64,000 nucleotides of DNA, taken from assembly GCF_014596745.1 (NCBI RefSeq), contig NZ_JABTCF010000013.1:1-64000 (forward strand), read 5' to 3'. The stretch comes from Maribacter aquimaris (GTDB lineage: Bacteria; Bacteroidota; Bacteroidia; Flavobacteriales; Flavobacteriaceae). The position numbers and the translations under genes are program-made. Under the pieces are notes generated by a model. It searched no databases, was not told where the DNA came from, and was given only the letters and a program-made list of their open reading frames with translations. Shown in pieces: positions 44,639 through 52,738 of the stretch. How positions within the stretch are numbered: the stretch's first letter is position 1; each line of letters opens with the position of its first letter.

Positions 44639-47600
44639 ATGGTTTCAAAATTACGTCTTGTTTTTTCAATATCCATATTATTTCTTTCCTTTTACGGATA
44701 TGCCCAACGTGATTATTGGAAGCAGGAATCTGCCCAGACGTACTTAAAGGCATCGATTTCCAACCGGTTCAATGTTAAAAAAGCGAGCGTTTTTTCCTTT
44801 GATGATACCGTTTTCAAGCGGCAATTCAAACTCGGAAAGGAAGGTAAGACCAATACCATAACCGTAGGGTTCCCCAATGAAAAGGGTGAGCTTATCGATT
44901 ACGCCATTAAGGAAACACCCGTCTTTTCCAAAGCATTGGCAGATAAATACCCGAATATAAGTTCCTACACAGGTTATAGCTTAAAAAACGATAAGGATAA
45001 GATACGGGTCAGTGTTTCGCACAAGGGCATTCAGGCCATGATCATCCATGCCGATAAAAAGGGGAACACCTATATACAAAAAACCACAGGTAATGATTAT
45101 ATCGTCTATTCCCGTGAAGGGATTTCCGATATGGATACCTCTTTTGTCTGTGAGACCAAGAGTTCGGTAATCCAATCCATGCCTTCGCTTACCGCAAAGC
45201 AGGTAGATGAACAGAAGCTTAGGAAGTTTAGGCTTGCGATATCCGCGACAGGTGAATATACCACTTTTCACGGGGGTACGGTGGCAGATGCATTGGCAGC
45301 CATAAATGCTACGGTAACCAGGGTCAACGAAGTATTCGAATCTGATTTAGGGGTTACTTTGGAGCTGGTTGCCGATACGGATAAGGTCATTTATACCGAT
45401 GGGGATACGGATCCCTATGGGAGTGACTTGAATTCGGAAGCACAGAGCACCATCACGGATAATATTGGGGCGGCTAACTTTGATATAGGCCATTTATTCC
45501 ATAAGGTCGAAAATAGTGATCAAAATGGAGGTAATGCGGGTTATATAGGGGCCGTTTGTGTAGACAATAAGAAGGCCAGTGGGTATTCTTCCAAAGAAAA
45601 TCCTGAGGGCGATACGTTTGATTTGGATTTTGTTGCCCATGAGATGGGGCATCAATTCGGGGCAAACCATACATGGTCCTTTGAATCTGAAGGTACCCAG
45701 GTACAGGCAGAACCGGGAAGTGGTACGACGATTATGGGCTACGCCGGAATTTCCGGTGTGAACAATGTCGCTATGAACGGTGATGACTATTTTCATTATT
45801 ACAGCATATTTCAAATCTCCGAGTATTTAGATAATGTGGATTGTGCGGAAACCATAAATATTACCAATACCCCTCCTGTAATCGTTCCCGTGGCGGATTA
45901 TGTCATACCGAAGTCGACCCCATTTGTGCTGACCGGTAATGCTACGGATGCAGATCTGGGTGATGTGTTGACCTATACTTGGGAGCAAATTGATGATGGT
46001 GTGGTGACCCAATCCACTTTTGGGCCCACAAATCCGAGTGGGGCCAATTTTAGGTCGCAAAAGCCATCAACGGAGCCCACCCGATATTTTCCTAAGCTTT
46101 TAAGTGTGTTATCGGGGGATTTAACAGAAACCAATCCTACCGTGGATTCGTCATGGGAGACCTTGTCCGAAGTGGAAAGGGAAATGAATTTTGCTTTGAC
46201 CGTGAGGGATAATGCCGTGGGTGGCGGTCAGGTGGTGTTTGATTTGATGAAGGTTTCCGTCGTGGATCATGCCGGTCCCTTTCGAGTGGTCTCACAAGCC
46301 ACGAGTCAAATTTATACGGCGGGTACGGTGCAGAATATTGTTTGGGATGTGGCCGGGACCAATATGGCCCCAGTGAATGTGCAGTCGGTCGATATCCTTT
46401 TGTCCATTGATGGGGGACTTACCTTTACCATACCCTTGGCAGAGGATGTACCGAATGATGGGGACCATAAAGTGGTTTTGCCAGGAACACCGACAACAAC
46501 AGCCCGTATTATGGTGAAGGCTAGGGATAATATATTCTTTGCTGTGAACAAAACGGATTTTACTATAGAAGAGGCTGAAATAGTCTTGAATTTTACGGAG
46601 TTGGAATATGAGGTTTGTCAACCCAATGACCTGATTACCACATTCAACTATGAGGCCTATTCAGGTTTTGATGAGGAGGTGACCTTTAGTGTGCCCAATC
46701 CGCCGTTGGGTCTTGATATTACCTTTTCACCAGAAACAACTAGTGTTGATGCCCTCGTTACCGTTACCTTTTCGAATACGGCAAGTGTGCCAGAGGCTTT
46801 GTATGACGTTGAGATTGAGGCGAGCTCCACCAGTGTGACAAAGAGTATTGTCTTGGATTTAAGGGTGTATGACGCCGTCTTTCCGGATGCTACACTGTTA
46901 GCGCCTGCCGATGGTGCAATCGACATTTCCGCCAAGACCTTTTTAGAATGGGAGGATGCGGCTTCCTACACTTCGTATGAGGTGCAGATCGCCACAGATG
47001 TATTGTTTACGGATATCATTGAGACCAGTACGGTTTTGGAGAATACCTATTCCCCCTTGAACCTGGATTATGAAACCGATTATTACTGGAGGGTAAAACC
47101 TATTAATAGTTGTGGTGAGGGTTCCTTTTCGGCGCCTTTCGGCTTTTCTACGATTGAGTATAACTGTACATCGGTGGTTGCCGCCGAGGATTTGGAGATT
47201 TCCTCCATAGATACCCCAACCGTAATCTCGAAAATCGCATTTTATGATGATATGGCCTTGGCAGATATCAATGTTCATGTAGAATTGGACCATACCTATT
47301 TGGCCGATTTGGTGGTTAAATTGATTTCCCCCGCCGGGACCTCCGTGGTTTTGCTATCGAATTCATGTGGGGACCTACAGAATATTGACGCCACTTTTGA
47401 CGATGATGCCCCCAACTTTATTTGTAATGGGGATCCAGCCATTAGCGGGACAATAAAACCCATAGGGTCTTTAGGGATTTTTGAAGGGGAGTCACTTTTT
47501 GGGGAGTGGACCTTGGAAATCAATGATACGGCAGCGTCGGATGGAGGCATTTTAAAGGCTTTTTCGTTGGATGTCTGTATAGAGGGGGCTTTTAGGCCTG

Positions 47601-48415
47601 ATGATGATCAGGACGGCGTTTTTGACGATGGTGACGATTTGTGTTTAGGAACGCCCATAGGTGCCGAAGTGGATGTAAACGGATGTCCCGTGTATCGATT
47701 TCCGTACAATAACTTTAGCGTTTCATTGCAAAGTGAGGCCTGTCGCGATAGTAACGACGGCGTCATCGCTATCGCTGCAATGGAAACCCTTGATTACGAA
47801 ATTAGTGTGCGTGGTAATGGCGTGGATGTGAATGATAATTTTACCGATTCCTATACTTTGGGGAATTTAATGGCGGGTACGTATAATGTGTGTATTGGTG
47901 GAACGGACGGTTTACAGGAATATGAGGAGTATTGCTTTGAGGTGGTCATTACACAACCCGATGACCTGTTTGTGAGCTCTAAAACCTCCTATGAAAACGA
48001 ATCGACGGTTTTAACCCTTCAAGGTTCTGATAACTATACTGTTGAATTGAATGGGGAGGTGGTGCAAACAAAGGCATCGGAGATAACCCTAGAATTGCAG
48101 AAAGGCAATAATTCGCTTAAGGTGTATACCGATCTACCTTGCCAGGGTGTTTATGAGGAGGCTATATTTTTGAGTGCGAAACCCGTGGTATATCCTAATC
48201 CCTTTGTGTCTTCCACTACTGTTTTTCTGGGTGCGAGTGATACGAATGTACGGGTTGCGGTATTTACGGTGGAAGGGAGATTCGTCAGGGCCGAGACATA
48301 TCGATTCAACGGATCGGAATTACCTCTGGATCTGTCAACGTTGCCATCTGGGGTATATATTGTCAAATTCTCGGGTGAGCATATAAAAGGAACATCTAAA
48401 GTCATAAAACTATGA
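44639..48415 (+). CDS. Secreted reprolysin-type metalloprotease with P domain and T9SS signal
   Basis: About 1258 residues. A signal peptide (LVFSISILFLSFYGYAQ) is followed by a propeptide, then a metallopeptidase domain with HEMGHQFGANHTW (HExxHxxxxxH, near 334). Ig/fibronectin-like modules follow (about 420-850). A proprotein-convertase P domain lies at about 860-985 (DHTYLADLVVKLISPAGTSV). A thrombospondin type 3-like repeat is next (DDDQDGVFDDGDDLCLG). The C-terminus is a T9SS type A sorting domain (VVYPNPFVSSTTVFLG, LPSGVYIVKFSG). It is an exported degradative protease. The ATG at 44639 is chosen over an upstream TTG at 44615 that overlaps the -7 box. It overlaps the lipoprotein gene by 4 bp. 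Confidence 0.93.
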   Translation: MVSKLRLVFSISILFLSFYGYAQRDYWKQESAQTYLKASISNRFNVKKASVFSFDDTVFKRQFKLGKEGKTNTITVGFPNEKGELIDYAIKETPVFSKALADKYPNISSYTGYSLKNDKDKIRVSVSHKGIQAMIIHADKKGNTYIQKTTGNDYIVYSREGISDMDTSFVCETKSSVIQSMPSLTAKQVDEQKLRKFRLAISATGEYTTFHGGTVADALAAINATVTRVNEVFESDLGVTLELVADTDKVIYTDGDTDPYGSDLNSEAQSTITDNIGAANFDIGHLFHKVENSDQNGGNAGYIGAVCVDNKKASGYSSKENPEGDTFDLDFVAHEMGHQFGANHTWSFESEGTQVQAEPGSGTTIMGYAGISGVNNVAMNGDDYFHYYSIFQISEYLDNVDCAETINITNTPPVIVPVADYVIPKSTPFVLTGNATDADLGDVLTYTWEQIDDGVVTQSTFGPTNPSGANFRSQKPSTEPTRYFPKLLSVLSGDLTETNPTVDSSWETLSEVEREMNFALTVRDNAVGGGQVVFDLMKVSVVDHAGPFRVVSQATSQIYTAGTVQNIVWDVAGTNMAPVNVQSVDILLSIDGGLTFTIPLAEDVPNDGDHKVVLPGTPTTTARIMVKARDNIFFAVNKTDFTIEEAEIVLNFTELEYEVCQPNDLITTFNYEAYSGFDEEVTFSVPNPPLGLDITFSPETTSVDALVTVTFSNTASVPEALYDVEIEASSTSVTKSIVLDLRVYDAVFPDATLLAPADGAIDISAKTFLEWEDAASYTSYEVQIATDVLFTDIIETSTVLENTYSPLNLDYETDYYWRVKPINSCGEGSFSAPFGFSTIEYNCTSVVAAEDLEISSIDTPTVISKIAFYDDMALADINVHVELDHTYLADLVVKLISPAGTSVVLLSNSCGDLQNIDATFDDDAPNFICNGDPAISGTIKPIGSLGIFEGESLFGEWTLEINDTAASDGGILKAFSLDVCIEGAFRPDDDQDGVFDDGDDLCLGTPIGAEVDVNGCPVYRFPYNNFSVSLQSEACRDSNDGVIAIAAMETLDYEISVRGNGVDVNDNFTDSYTLGNLMAGTYNVCIGGTDGLQEYEEYCFEVVITQPDDLFVSSKTSYENESTVLTLQGSDNYTVELNGEVVQTKASEITLELQKGNNSLKVYTDLPCQGVYEEAIFLSAKPVVYPNPFVSSTTVFLGASDTNVRVAVFTVEGRFVRAETYRFNGSELPLDLSTLPSGVYIVKFSGEHIKGTSKVIKL

Positions 48416-49098
48416 GGGTAGTTATACTGTTATTCTGTTTCTGTGGTGTCCTTCTGTTGGGGTGTAAAAAGAAAAGTACACCAAAATCCCCGGAGGCTTC
48501 TGTTTTGGTTTTCCCCGATAAAAACTCTGAATGCACTACTGGACGTGATTTGAATGAGACAACAAGCCAGGTTGAGTTTAAATGGATGGCATCGGAACAT
48601 ACAGAGAGTTATGAACTTCGGGTGACCAATTTAAATTCCAACATCACACAAACCACCATTACAAAGAGTACATCCGCTAAATTGCCGATTGCCAAGGGAG
48701 AGCCTTTTTCTTGGTTGGTACGGTCAAAGAACACCAATGTTACTGAAACGGCCACCAGTAGTACTTGGAATTTTTATAATGCGGGGTCCATAACGACCTA
48801 TGCCCCTTTTCCGGCCCAGTTGGTCAATCCCCAGAATGGGGCTTCACTTTTCAAGGATATTAATAATGAAATAACCTTGGAGTGGACCGCCGCCGATCTT
48901 GACGATGATATTATCGGATTTGATATTTATTTCTCTACGGAAGACCCGCCTGAGATCCTGGAAGCGTCCTTGGCATCCACCAAAAGGGAAGAAACCGTCA
49001 GTGTAGGTTCCAATATCACTTATTACTGGAAAGTGGTTACAAAGGATGCGGAAGGCAACAGTTCGGATTCCGGTGTCTTTGCCTTTAAGGTGCTTTAG
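48412..49098 (+). CDS. Lipoprotein with fibronectin type III-like domains
   Basis: A 228-residue lipoprotein with lipobox LLLGC (Cys18) and a KKK tail that suits outer-membrane sorting in Bacteroidota less clearly. Two FN3-like repeats follow: VEFKWMASEHTESYELRVTN and ITLEWTAADLDDDIIGFDIY, each ending in a W-x-V motif (FSWLVRSKNT, YYWKVVTKDA). It is translationally coupled to the metalloprotease gene (ATGA), so may assist or anchor it (inference). It ends convergent with pth. Confidence 0.85.
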   Translation: MRVVILLFCFCGVLLLGCKKKSTPKSPEASVLVFPDKNSECTTGRDLNETTSQVEFKWMASEHTESYELRVTNLNSNITQTTITKSTSAKLPIAKGEPFSWLVRSKNTNVTETATSSTWNFYNAGSITTYAPFPAQLVNPQNGASLFKDINNEITLEWTAADLDDDIIGFDIYFSTEDPPEILEASLASTKREETVSVGSNITYYWKVVTKDAEGNSSDSGVFAFKVL

Positions 49099-49724
49099 GT
49101 GTTGTTGAAGTGGTTCATCGTAATTTTAACTCCGGAAAGAACAAAGGAAATGATTAGTTGGGATGATTTTTCCAGCCGTTCAGGGAGCGCTTCCCTTTCT
49201 TTTTCGTTCCATTCCCCAAGTACATAGTCCACTTGTCTGCCCTTGCTGAATTCGGCACCTACACCAAAACGGAATCTGTTGTAGTTGACAGAGTTCAGAT
49301 AAAGTTGGATATCCTTAAGTCCGTTATGCCCTCCGTCGCTACCTTTCGTTTTTAGGCGTATCGTACCAAACTCCAAGTTAATGTCATCGGTTACCACCAA
49401 GACATTCTCCAGGGGTATTTTTTCTTTGTCCATCCAATATTTCAAAGCTTTTCCACTTCGGTTCATATAGGTCGATGGTTTTAGGCAAAGTATATTCCTG
49501 CCTTTTACCTTGAACGATCCCACGTCACCCAATTTGACGGTTTCAAAGGTAAAATCCTTCTCCTTGGCCAATTGGTCTAAAATCTTGAATCCGATGTTGT
49601 GCCTCGTTTCGGCATATTCGCTTCCGATATTGCCGAGGCCTATGATCAAGTACTTTTTCATAGGTTCTGTTTCCTCTAAAAATGATTTTTTGTTACCAAA
49701 TAGGGTCCTTAAAAACTGTATCAT
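49095..49724 (-). CDS. pth: Peptidyl-tRNA hydrolase
   Basis: A 209-residue Pth with the family start MKKYLIIGLGNIGSEYAETR and catalytic HNIGF, then KPSTYMNRSGKAL and DDINLEFGTIRLK, GGHNGLKDI. It releases peptides from dropped peptidyl-tRNA. The ATG at 49724 (MIQFLRTLFGNKK) gives a short extension of about 21 residues before the family core, common in Flavobacteria. A terminator separates it from rplY upstream. Confidence 0.94.
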   Translation of the reverse strand: MIQFLRTLFGNKKSFLEETEPMKKYLIIGLGNIGSEYAETRHNIGFKILDQLAKEKDFTFETVKLGDVGSFKVKGRNILCLKPSTYMNRSGKALKYWMDKEKIPLENVLVVTDDINLEFGTIRLKTKGSDGGHNGLKDIQLYLNSVNYNRFRFGVGAEFSKGRQVDYVLGEWNEKEREALPERLEKSSQLIISFVLSGVKITMNHFNNT

Positions 49725-49753
49725 AACAATCTGGGAATTGTTATAAAAATACA

Positions 49754-49781
49754 AAAGCATCCCGAATATTCGGGATGCTTT
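49754..49781 (-). terminator. Terminator of the prs-rplY operon
   Basis: A perfect 28-bp palindrome (half-site AAAGCATCCCGAAT), followed on the minus strand by TTGTATTTTTAT. It lies 22 bp after the rplY stop. Confidence 0.85.
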
Positions 49782-49802
49782 AGACTTAAGGGTAAACCCA
49801 AT

Positions 49803-50432
49803 TTATTCGTTGCTTTCAGCAGCTTCTGCAGCTGGGGCTTCAGCTCCTTCTTCTTCAACCTCATCCTCATCGTCAACCGTAACCGCGGTACGTGCAGTCT
49901 TAACTTGAACGACAACAGTGGTGTCGGGGTGTAAGATGGAGAATTTATCACTTTGCAATGACTCAACGGAGATGTTATCCGCGATTTTTAATTTGGATAT
50001 ATCAACATCAAAGAAATCAGGAAGATTGTCAGGCAATGCCTTAATCGTAAGTTTTCTTTTTCTAAAGAGCAAACGACCACCGTTTCTAACCCCTGGGGAG
50101 TTTCCTTGTAAACGTACAGGGATGTCCATGGTAACCTCTTTGTCTTTGAAAAGTTGATAAAAATCGATATGAATGATTCTATCGGTAACAGGGTGAAACT
50201 GTATGTCTTGCATAACAGCATCGATCTTGTCGCCATTGTCCAACTCAATCACAGCAGTGTGTGCATTTGGAGTGTAAACCAATTTTTTGAATGATAATTC
50301 ATCCGCTGAAAAATGTAATGGTTTTTCCCCTCCGTATACTACGCAAGGAACCTTTCCAGCATTACGTAAGGCTTTCGTTGCTTTCTTGCCCACGCTTTCT
50401 CTTTCTGATCCTTTAATTGTAATTGACTTCAT
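49803..50432 (-). CDS. rplY: 50S ribosomal protein bL25 (Ctc form)
   Basis: A 209-residue long-form L25 that binds 5S rRNA. It starts [20 protein letters not shown] and contains [32 protein letters not shown] and a C-terminal Glu/Ala-rich tail ([19 protein letters not shown]), typical of the CTC family. It follows prs by 36 bp and shares its transcript; a terminator lies behind it. Confidence 0.96.
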   Translation of the reverse strand: MKSITIKGSERESVGKKATKALRNAGKVPCVVYGGEKPLHFSADELSFKKLVYTPNAHTAVIELDNGDKIDAVMQDIQFHPVTDRIIHIDFYQLFKDKEVTMDIPVRLQGNSPGVRNGGRLLFRKRKLTIKALPDNLPDFFDVDISKLKIADNISVESLQSDKFSILHPDTTVVVQVKTARTAVTVDDEDEVEEEGAEAPAAEAAESNE

Positions 50433-50468
50433 CGTTATATTTAAGATTAATAAAATATTCTTTTTTGT

Positions 50469-51410
50469 TTACATCAAGAACTTAGAGCTTATTGATGTGT
50501 TGTGGTGTACCCTATGCATAACATCCGCGAACAAATCGGCACAACTGATGACCTGTACCTTGTCGCTTTTTATTTCTATAGGAATTGAATCGGTGATGAT
50601 CAACTCTTTCAATTGTGATTTTTCTATTTTTTCGTAGGCATTGCCCGATAATAGTCCGTGGGTGGTAATGGCCCTTACACTAAGAGCGCCACGCTCCATC
50701 ATCAAATCTGCCGCTCTTGCCAAGGTTCCGGCCGTATCTACCATATCATCTACCAAAACCACGTTTTTACCTTTAACGTCCCCGATAAGCTCCATATGGG
50801 AAATGATATTGGCCTTGGCCCTTTGTTTGTAACAGATGACCACATCGCAATCCAAGGCTTTTGAATAGGCATAGGCCCTTTTGGAGCCTCCCATATCCGG
50901 GGAAGCAATGGTCAAATTATCGAGGTTCAGTTTTTTCAAATAAGGCAAGAAAAGGGTAGAGGCGAATAAATGGTCTACCGGTTTCTCGAAAAAGCCTTGG
51001 ATTTGATCGGCATGAAGATCCATGGTTATAATACGGGTCGCTCCTGCCGTTTCAAGCATTTTGGCAATCAATTTGGCCGCAATGGGAACCCTAGGTTTGT
51101 CTTTTCTATCTTGTCGTGCCCATCCGAAATAGGGCATTACAGCGGTAATATGTCGCGCCGAGGCACGTTTGGCGGCATCGAGCATCAACAACATTTCCAT
51201 CAGGTTATCAGAACCCGGATTGGTTGATCCGATAATGAAGATACGGGCTCCACGAACGGATTCCTCGAAAGAGGGTTGAAATTCGCCATCGCTATATTTG
51301 GAAAACTGTACCTTACCTAAATGGGTACCATAGGACTTTGCAATTTTTTCCGCAAGTTTTGTACTCTGTGTACAAGCAAAAATCTTAGGTTCAGGTCTTT
51401 GGTAAGCCAT
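50469..51410 (-). CDS. prs: Ribose-phosphate pyrophosphokinase
   Basis: A 313-residue PRPP synthase: KIFACTQSTKLAEKIAKSYG, GQARQDRK-like GWARQDRKDKPR, TMDLHADQIQGFF and the PRPP loop VVLVDDMVDTAGTLARA. It makes PRPP for nucleotide, His and Trp synthesis. The ATG at 51410 (MAYQRPEPK) is the family start. On the minus strand a TAAATTTG -7 box lies at 51463-51470, about 53 bp upstream. Confidence 0.96.
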   Translation of the reverse strand: MAYQRPEPKIFACTQSTKLAEKIAKSYGTHLGKVQFSKYSDGEFQPSFEESVRGARIFIIGSTNPGSDNLMEMLLMLDAAKRASARHITAVMPYFGWARQDRKDKPRVPIAAKLIAKMLETAGATRIITMDLHADQIQGFFEKPVDHLFASTLFLPYLKKLNLDNLTIASPDMGGSKRAYAYSKALDCDVVICYKQRAKANIISHMELIGDVKGKNVVLVDDMVDTAGTLARAADLMMERGALSVRAITTHGLLSGNAYEKIEKSQLKELIITDSIPIEIKSDKVQVISCADLFADVMHRVHHNTSISSKFLM

Positions 51411-51462
51411 GTTTAACGCGTTGTTTTTCAAATTATTAAACTCCTTTTGGTCGAAGGAGGTG

Positions 51463-51470
51463 CAAATTTA
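51463..51470 (-). promoter_or_regulatory. -7 element of prs
   Basis: TAAATTTG on the minus strand matches TAnnTTTG. The -33 region is weak. Confidence 0.5.
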
Positions 51471-51510
51471 GAAATTTATTTGGGTTGCTAAAGGATAAAT
51501 CTTGTTATTT

Positions 51511-51544
51511 TTTGTTCTTGAAAAGAAAAATTTTTATAGTTTTG
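51511..51544 (+). promoter_or_regulatory. tRNA-Leu promoter
   Basis: TTTG at 51511-51514 (or TTG at 51518-51520) and TAGTTTTG at 51537-51544. The -7 box ends 15 bp before the mature tRNA 5' end. Confidence 0.6.
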
Positions 51545-51559
51545 CAGTCCTATTAAAAT

Positions 51560-51640
51560 GCTCGAGTGGCGGAACTGGTAGACGCGCTGGATTCAAAATC
51601 CAGTTCCTTTGGAGTGCGGGTTCGATTCCCGCCTCGAGTA
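51560..51640 (+). tRNA. tRNA-Leu (anticodon CAA)
   Basis: The acceptor stem GCTCGAG pairs with CTCGAGT (one G-T pair). The D arm is GGCGGAACTGGTAGACGCG, the anticodon stem CTGGA/TCCAG with loop TTCAAAA (anticodon CAA). A short variable arm follows, then the T arm GCGGGTTCGATTCCCGC. CCA is not encoded. Its terminator and five 101-bp repeats of its own 3' end follow. Confidence 0.96.
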
Positions 51641-52149
51641 CAGAAGAAAACCTCAACACACTATTAAGGTGAAAGTTGAGGTTTTTTTGTGAAGGATAAT
51701 CTTGTTCGGGTTCCCCCGAAGTGTCGGGGCCGCCTCGAGTACAGAAGAAAACCTCAACACACTATAAAGGTGAAAGTTGAGGTTTTTTTGTGAAGGATAA
51801 TCTTGTGCGGGTTCCCCCGAAGTGTCGGGGCCGCCTCGAGTACGAAAGAAAACCTCAATACACTATTAAGGTGAAAGTTGAGGTTTTTTTGTGTAGGATA
51901 ATCTTGTGCGGGTTCCCCCGAAGTGTCGGGGCCGCCTCGAGTACAGAAGAAAACCTCAACACACTATTAAGGTGAAAGTTGAGGTTTTTTTGTGCAAGAT
52001 AATCTTGTGCGGGTTCCCCCGAAGTGTCGGGGCCGCCTCGAGTACAGAAGAAAACCTCAACACACTATTAAGGTGAAAGTTGAGGTTTTTTTGTGCAAGA
52101 TAATCTTGTTTGGGTTCCCCCGAAGTGTCGGGGCCGCCTCGAGTACAGA
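51631..52149 (+). repeat. Five 101-bp tandem repeats of the tRNA-Leu 3' end and terminator
   Basis: Units start at 51631, 51732, 51833, 51934 and 52035; a partial sixth starts at 52136. Each unit has GCCTCGAGTACAGAAG (the tRNA acceptor end), a terminator hairpin with T-run, then AATCTTGTGCGGGTTC and a CCCCGAAGTGTCGGGG hairpin that stands where the T-loop half of the tRNA would be. Units differ by only a few bases. The sequence becomes unique about 14 bp into the sixth copy. Confidence 0.92.
51647..51688 (+). terminator. tRNA-Leu terminator
   Basis: AAAACCTCAAC pairs with GTTGAGGTTTT, then a T-run. Near-identical copies follow at 101-bp steps, beginning at 51748, 51849, 51950 and 52051. Confidence 0.85.
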
Positions 52150-52329
52150 TACAACCGTAAAGATTTGTTTTTAAGTGTTTACCGTATTTTTATGGCCTTT
52201 TTGAACTATTTTTTTAGAAAAAAACCATACTGTAAACGAAAAAGAACCTTTCGGCATTGCACCTTGGGAGAATTGGAGCTTACAGTTGGCGTTGGTTTTT
52301 ATAATGTCCTAAAGAGATCATTATTAAAT

Positions 52330-52737
52330 TCACGAAATTTCCAAATTATCGATGATGTTAAGAAATTTCTCCTCCGTTATAGGTTTGACCAGATAATTTG
52401 AAACTTCCTCAATTTGTTTAGAAGCTATTAGGTCGTCTGGGTTTATCGATGAACTAAAAATATAAATGGGTATATTTTTTTTGATTTTGGTTTTCAATAA
52501 TTTGAACATATCCAAAAATTGCCATCCATCTATGATCGGCATATTCAAGTCCAGGAAAATTATGTCAGGCAGGTTGTGGGGATACCCTAGGTTTTCTTCA
52601 AAAAAGTTGATGGCCTTTTCCCCGTTAGAGTACGTCTGTATGTTTTTAGTTCTGTTTGTAGCATTTATGATCCGCTTTGATGCGAATCGATAAATATCAT
52701 CATCGTCGATAATGGCTATGGTTTCGATCATATTCAT
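52330..52737 (-). CDS. Response regulator, single receiver domain
   Basis: A 135-residue stand-alone CheY-like receiver: IAIIDDDDIYRFASKRII (acidic pocket), IIFLDLNMPIIDGWQFL (phospho-Asp near 61), IFSSS (Thr/Ser switch) and VKPI (Lys). No output domain. It lies 1 bp after the histidine kinase stop and is its likely partner. Starts at 52737 (MNM) or 52731 are both possible. Such receivers often act by protein contact. Confidence 0.92.
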   Translation of the reverse strand: MNMIETIAIIDDDDIYRFASKRIINATNRTKNIQTYSNGEKAINFFEENLGYPHNLPDIIFLDLNMPIIDGWQFLDMFKLLKTKIKKNIPIYIFSSSINPDDLIASKQIEEVSNYLVKPITEEKFLNIIDNLEIS

Positions 52738-52738
52738 T

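Noticed and set aside
51631-52149. Possible CRISPR array in the 101-bp repeats
   Set aside because: The repeats are contiguous and nearly identical over their whole length, with no unique spacers, and no cas genes are near.
51790-52401. Open frames through the tRNA repeats (VPPKCRGRLEY-type peptides)
   Set aside because: They are translations of terminator and tRNA-tail repeats, shift with each unit and have no start signals.
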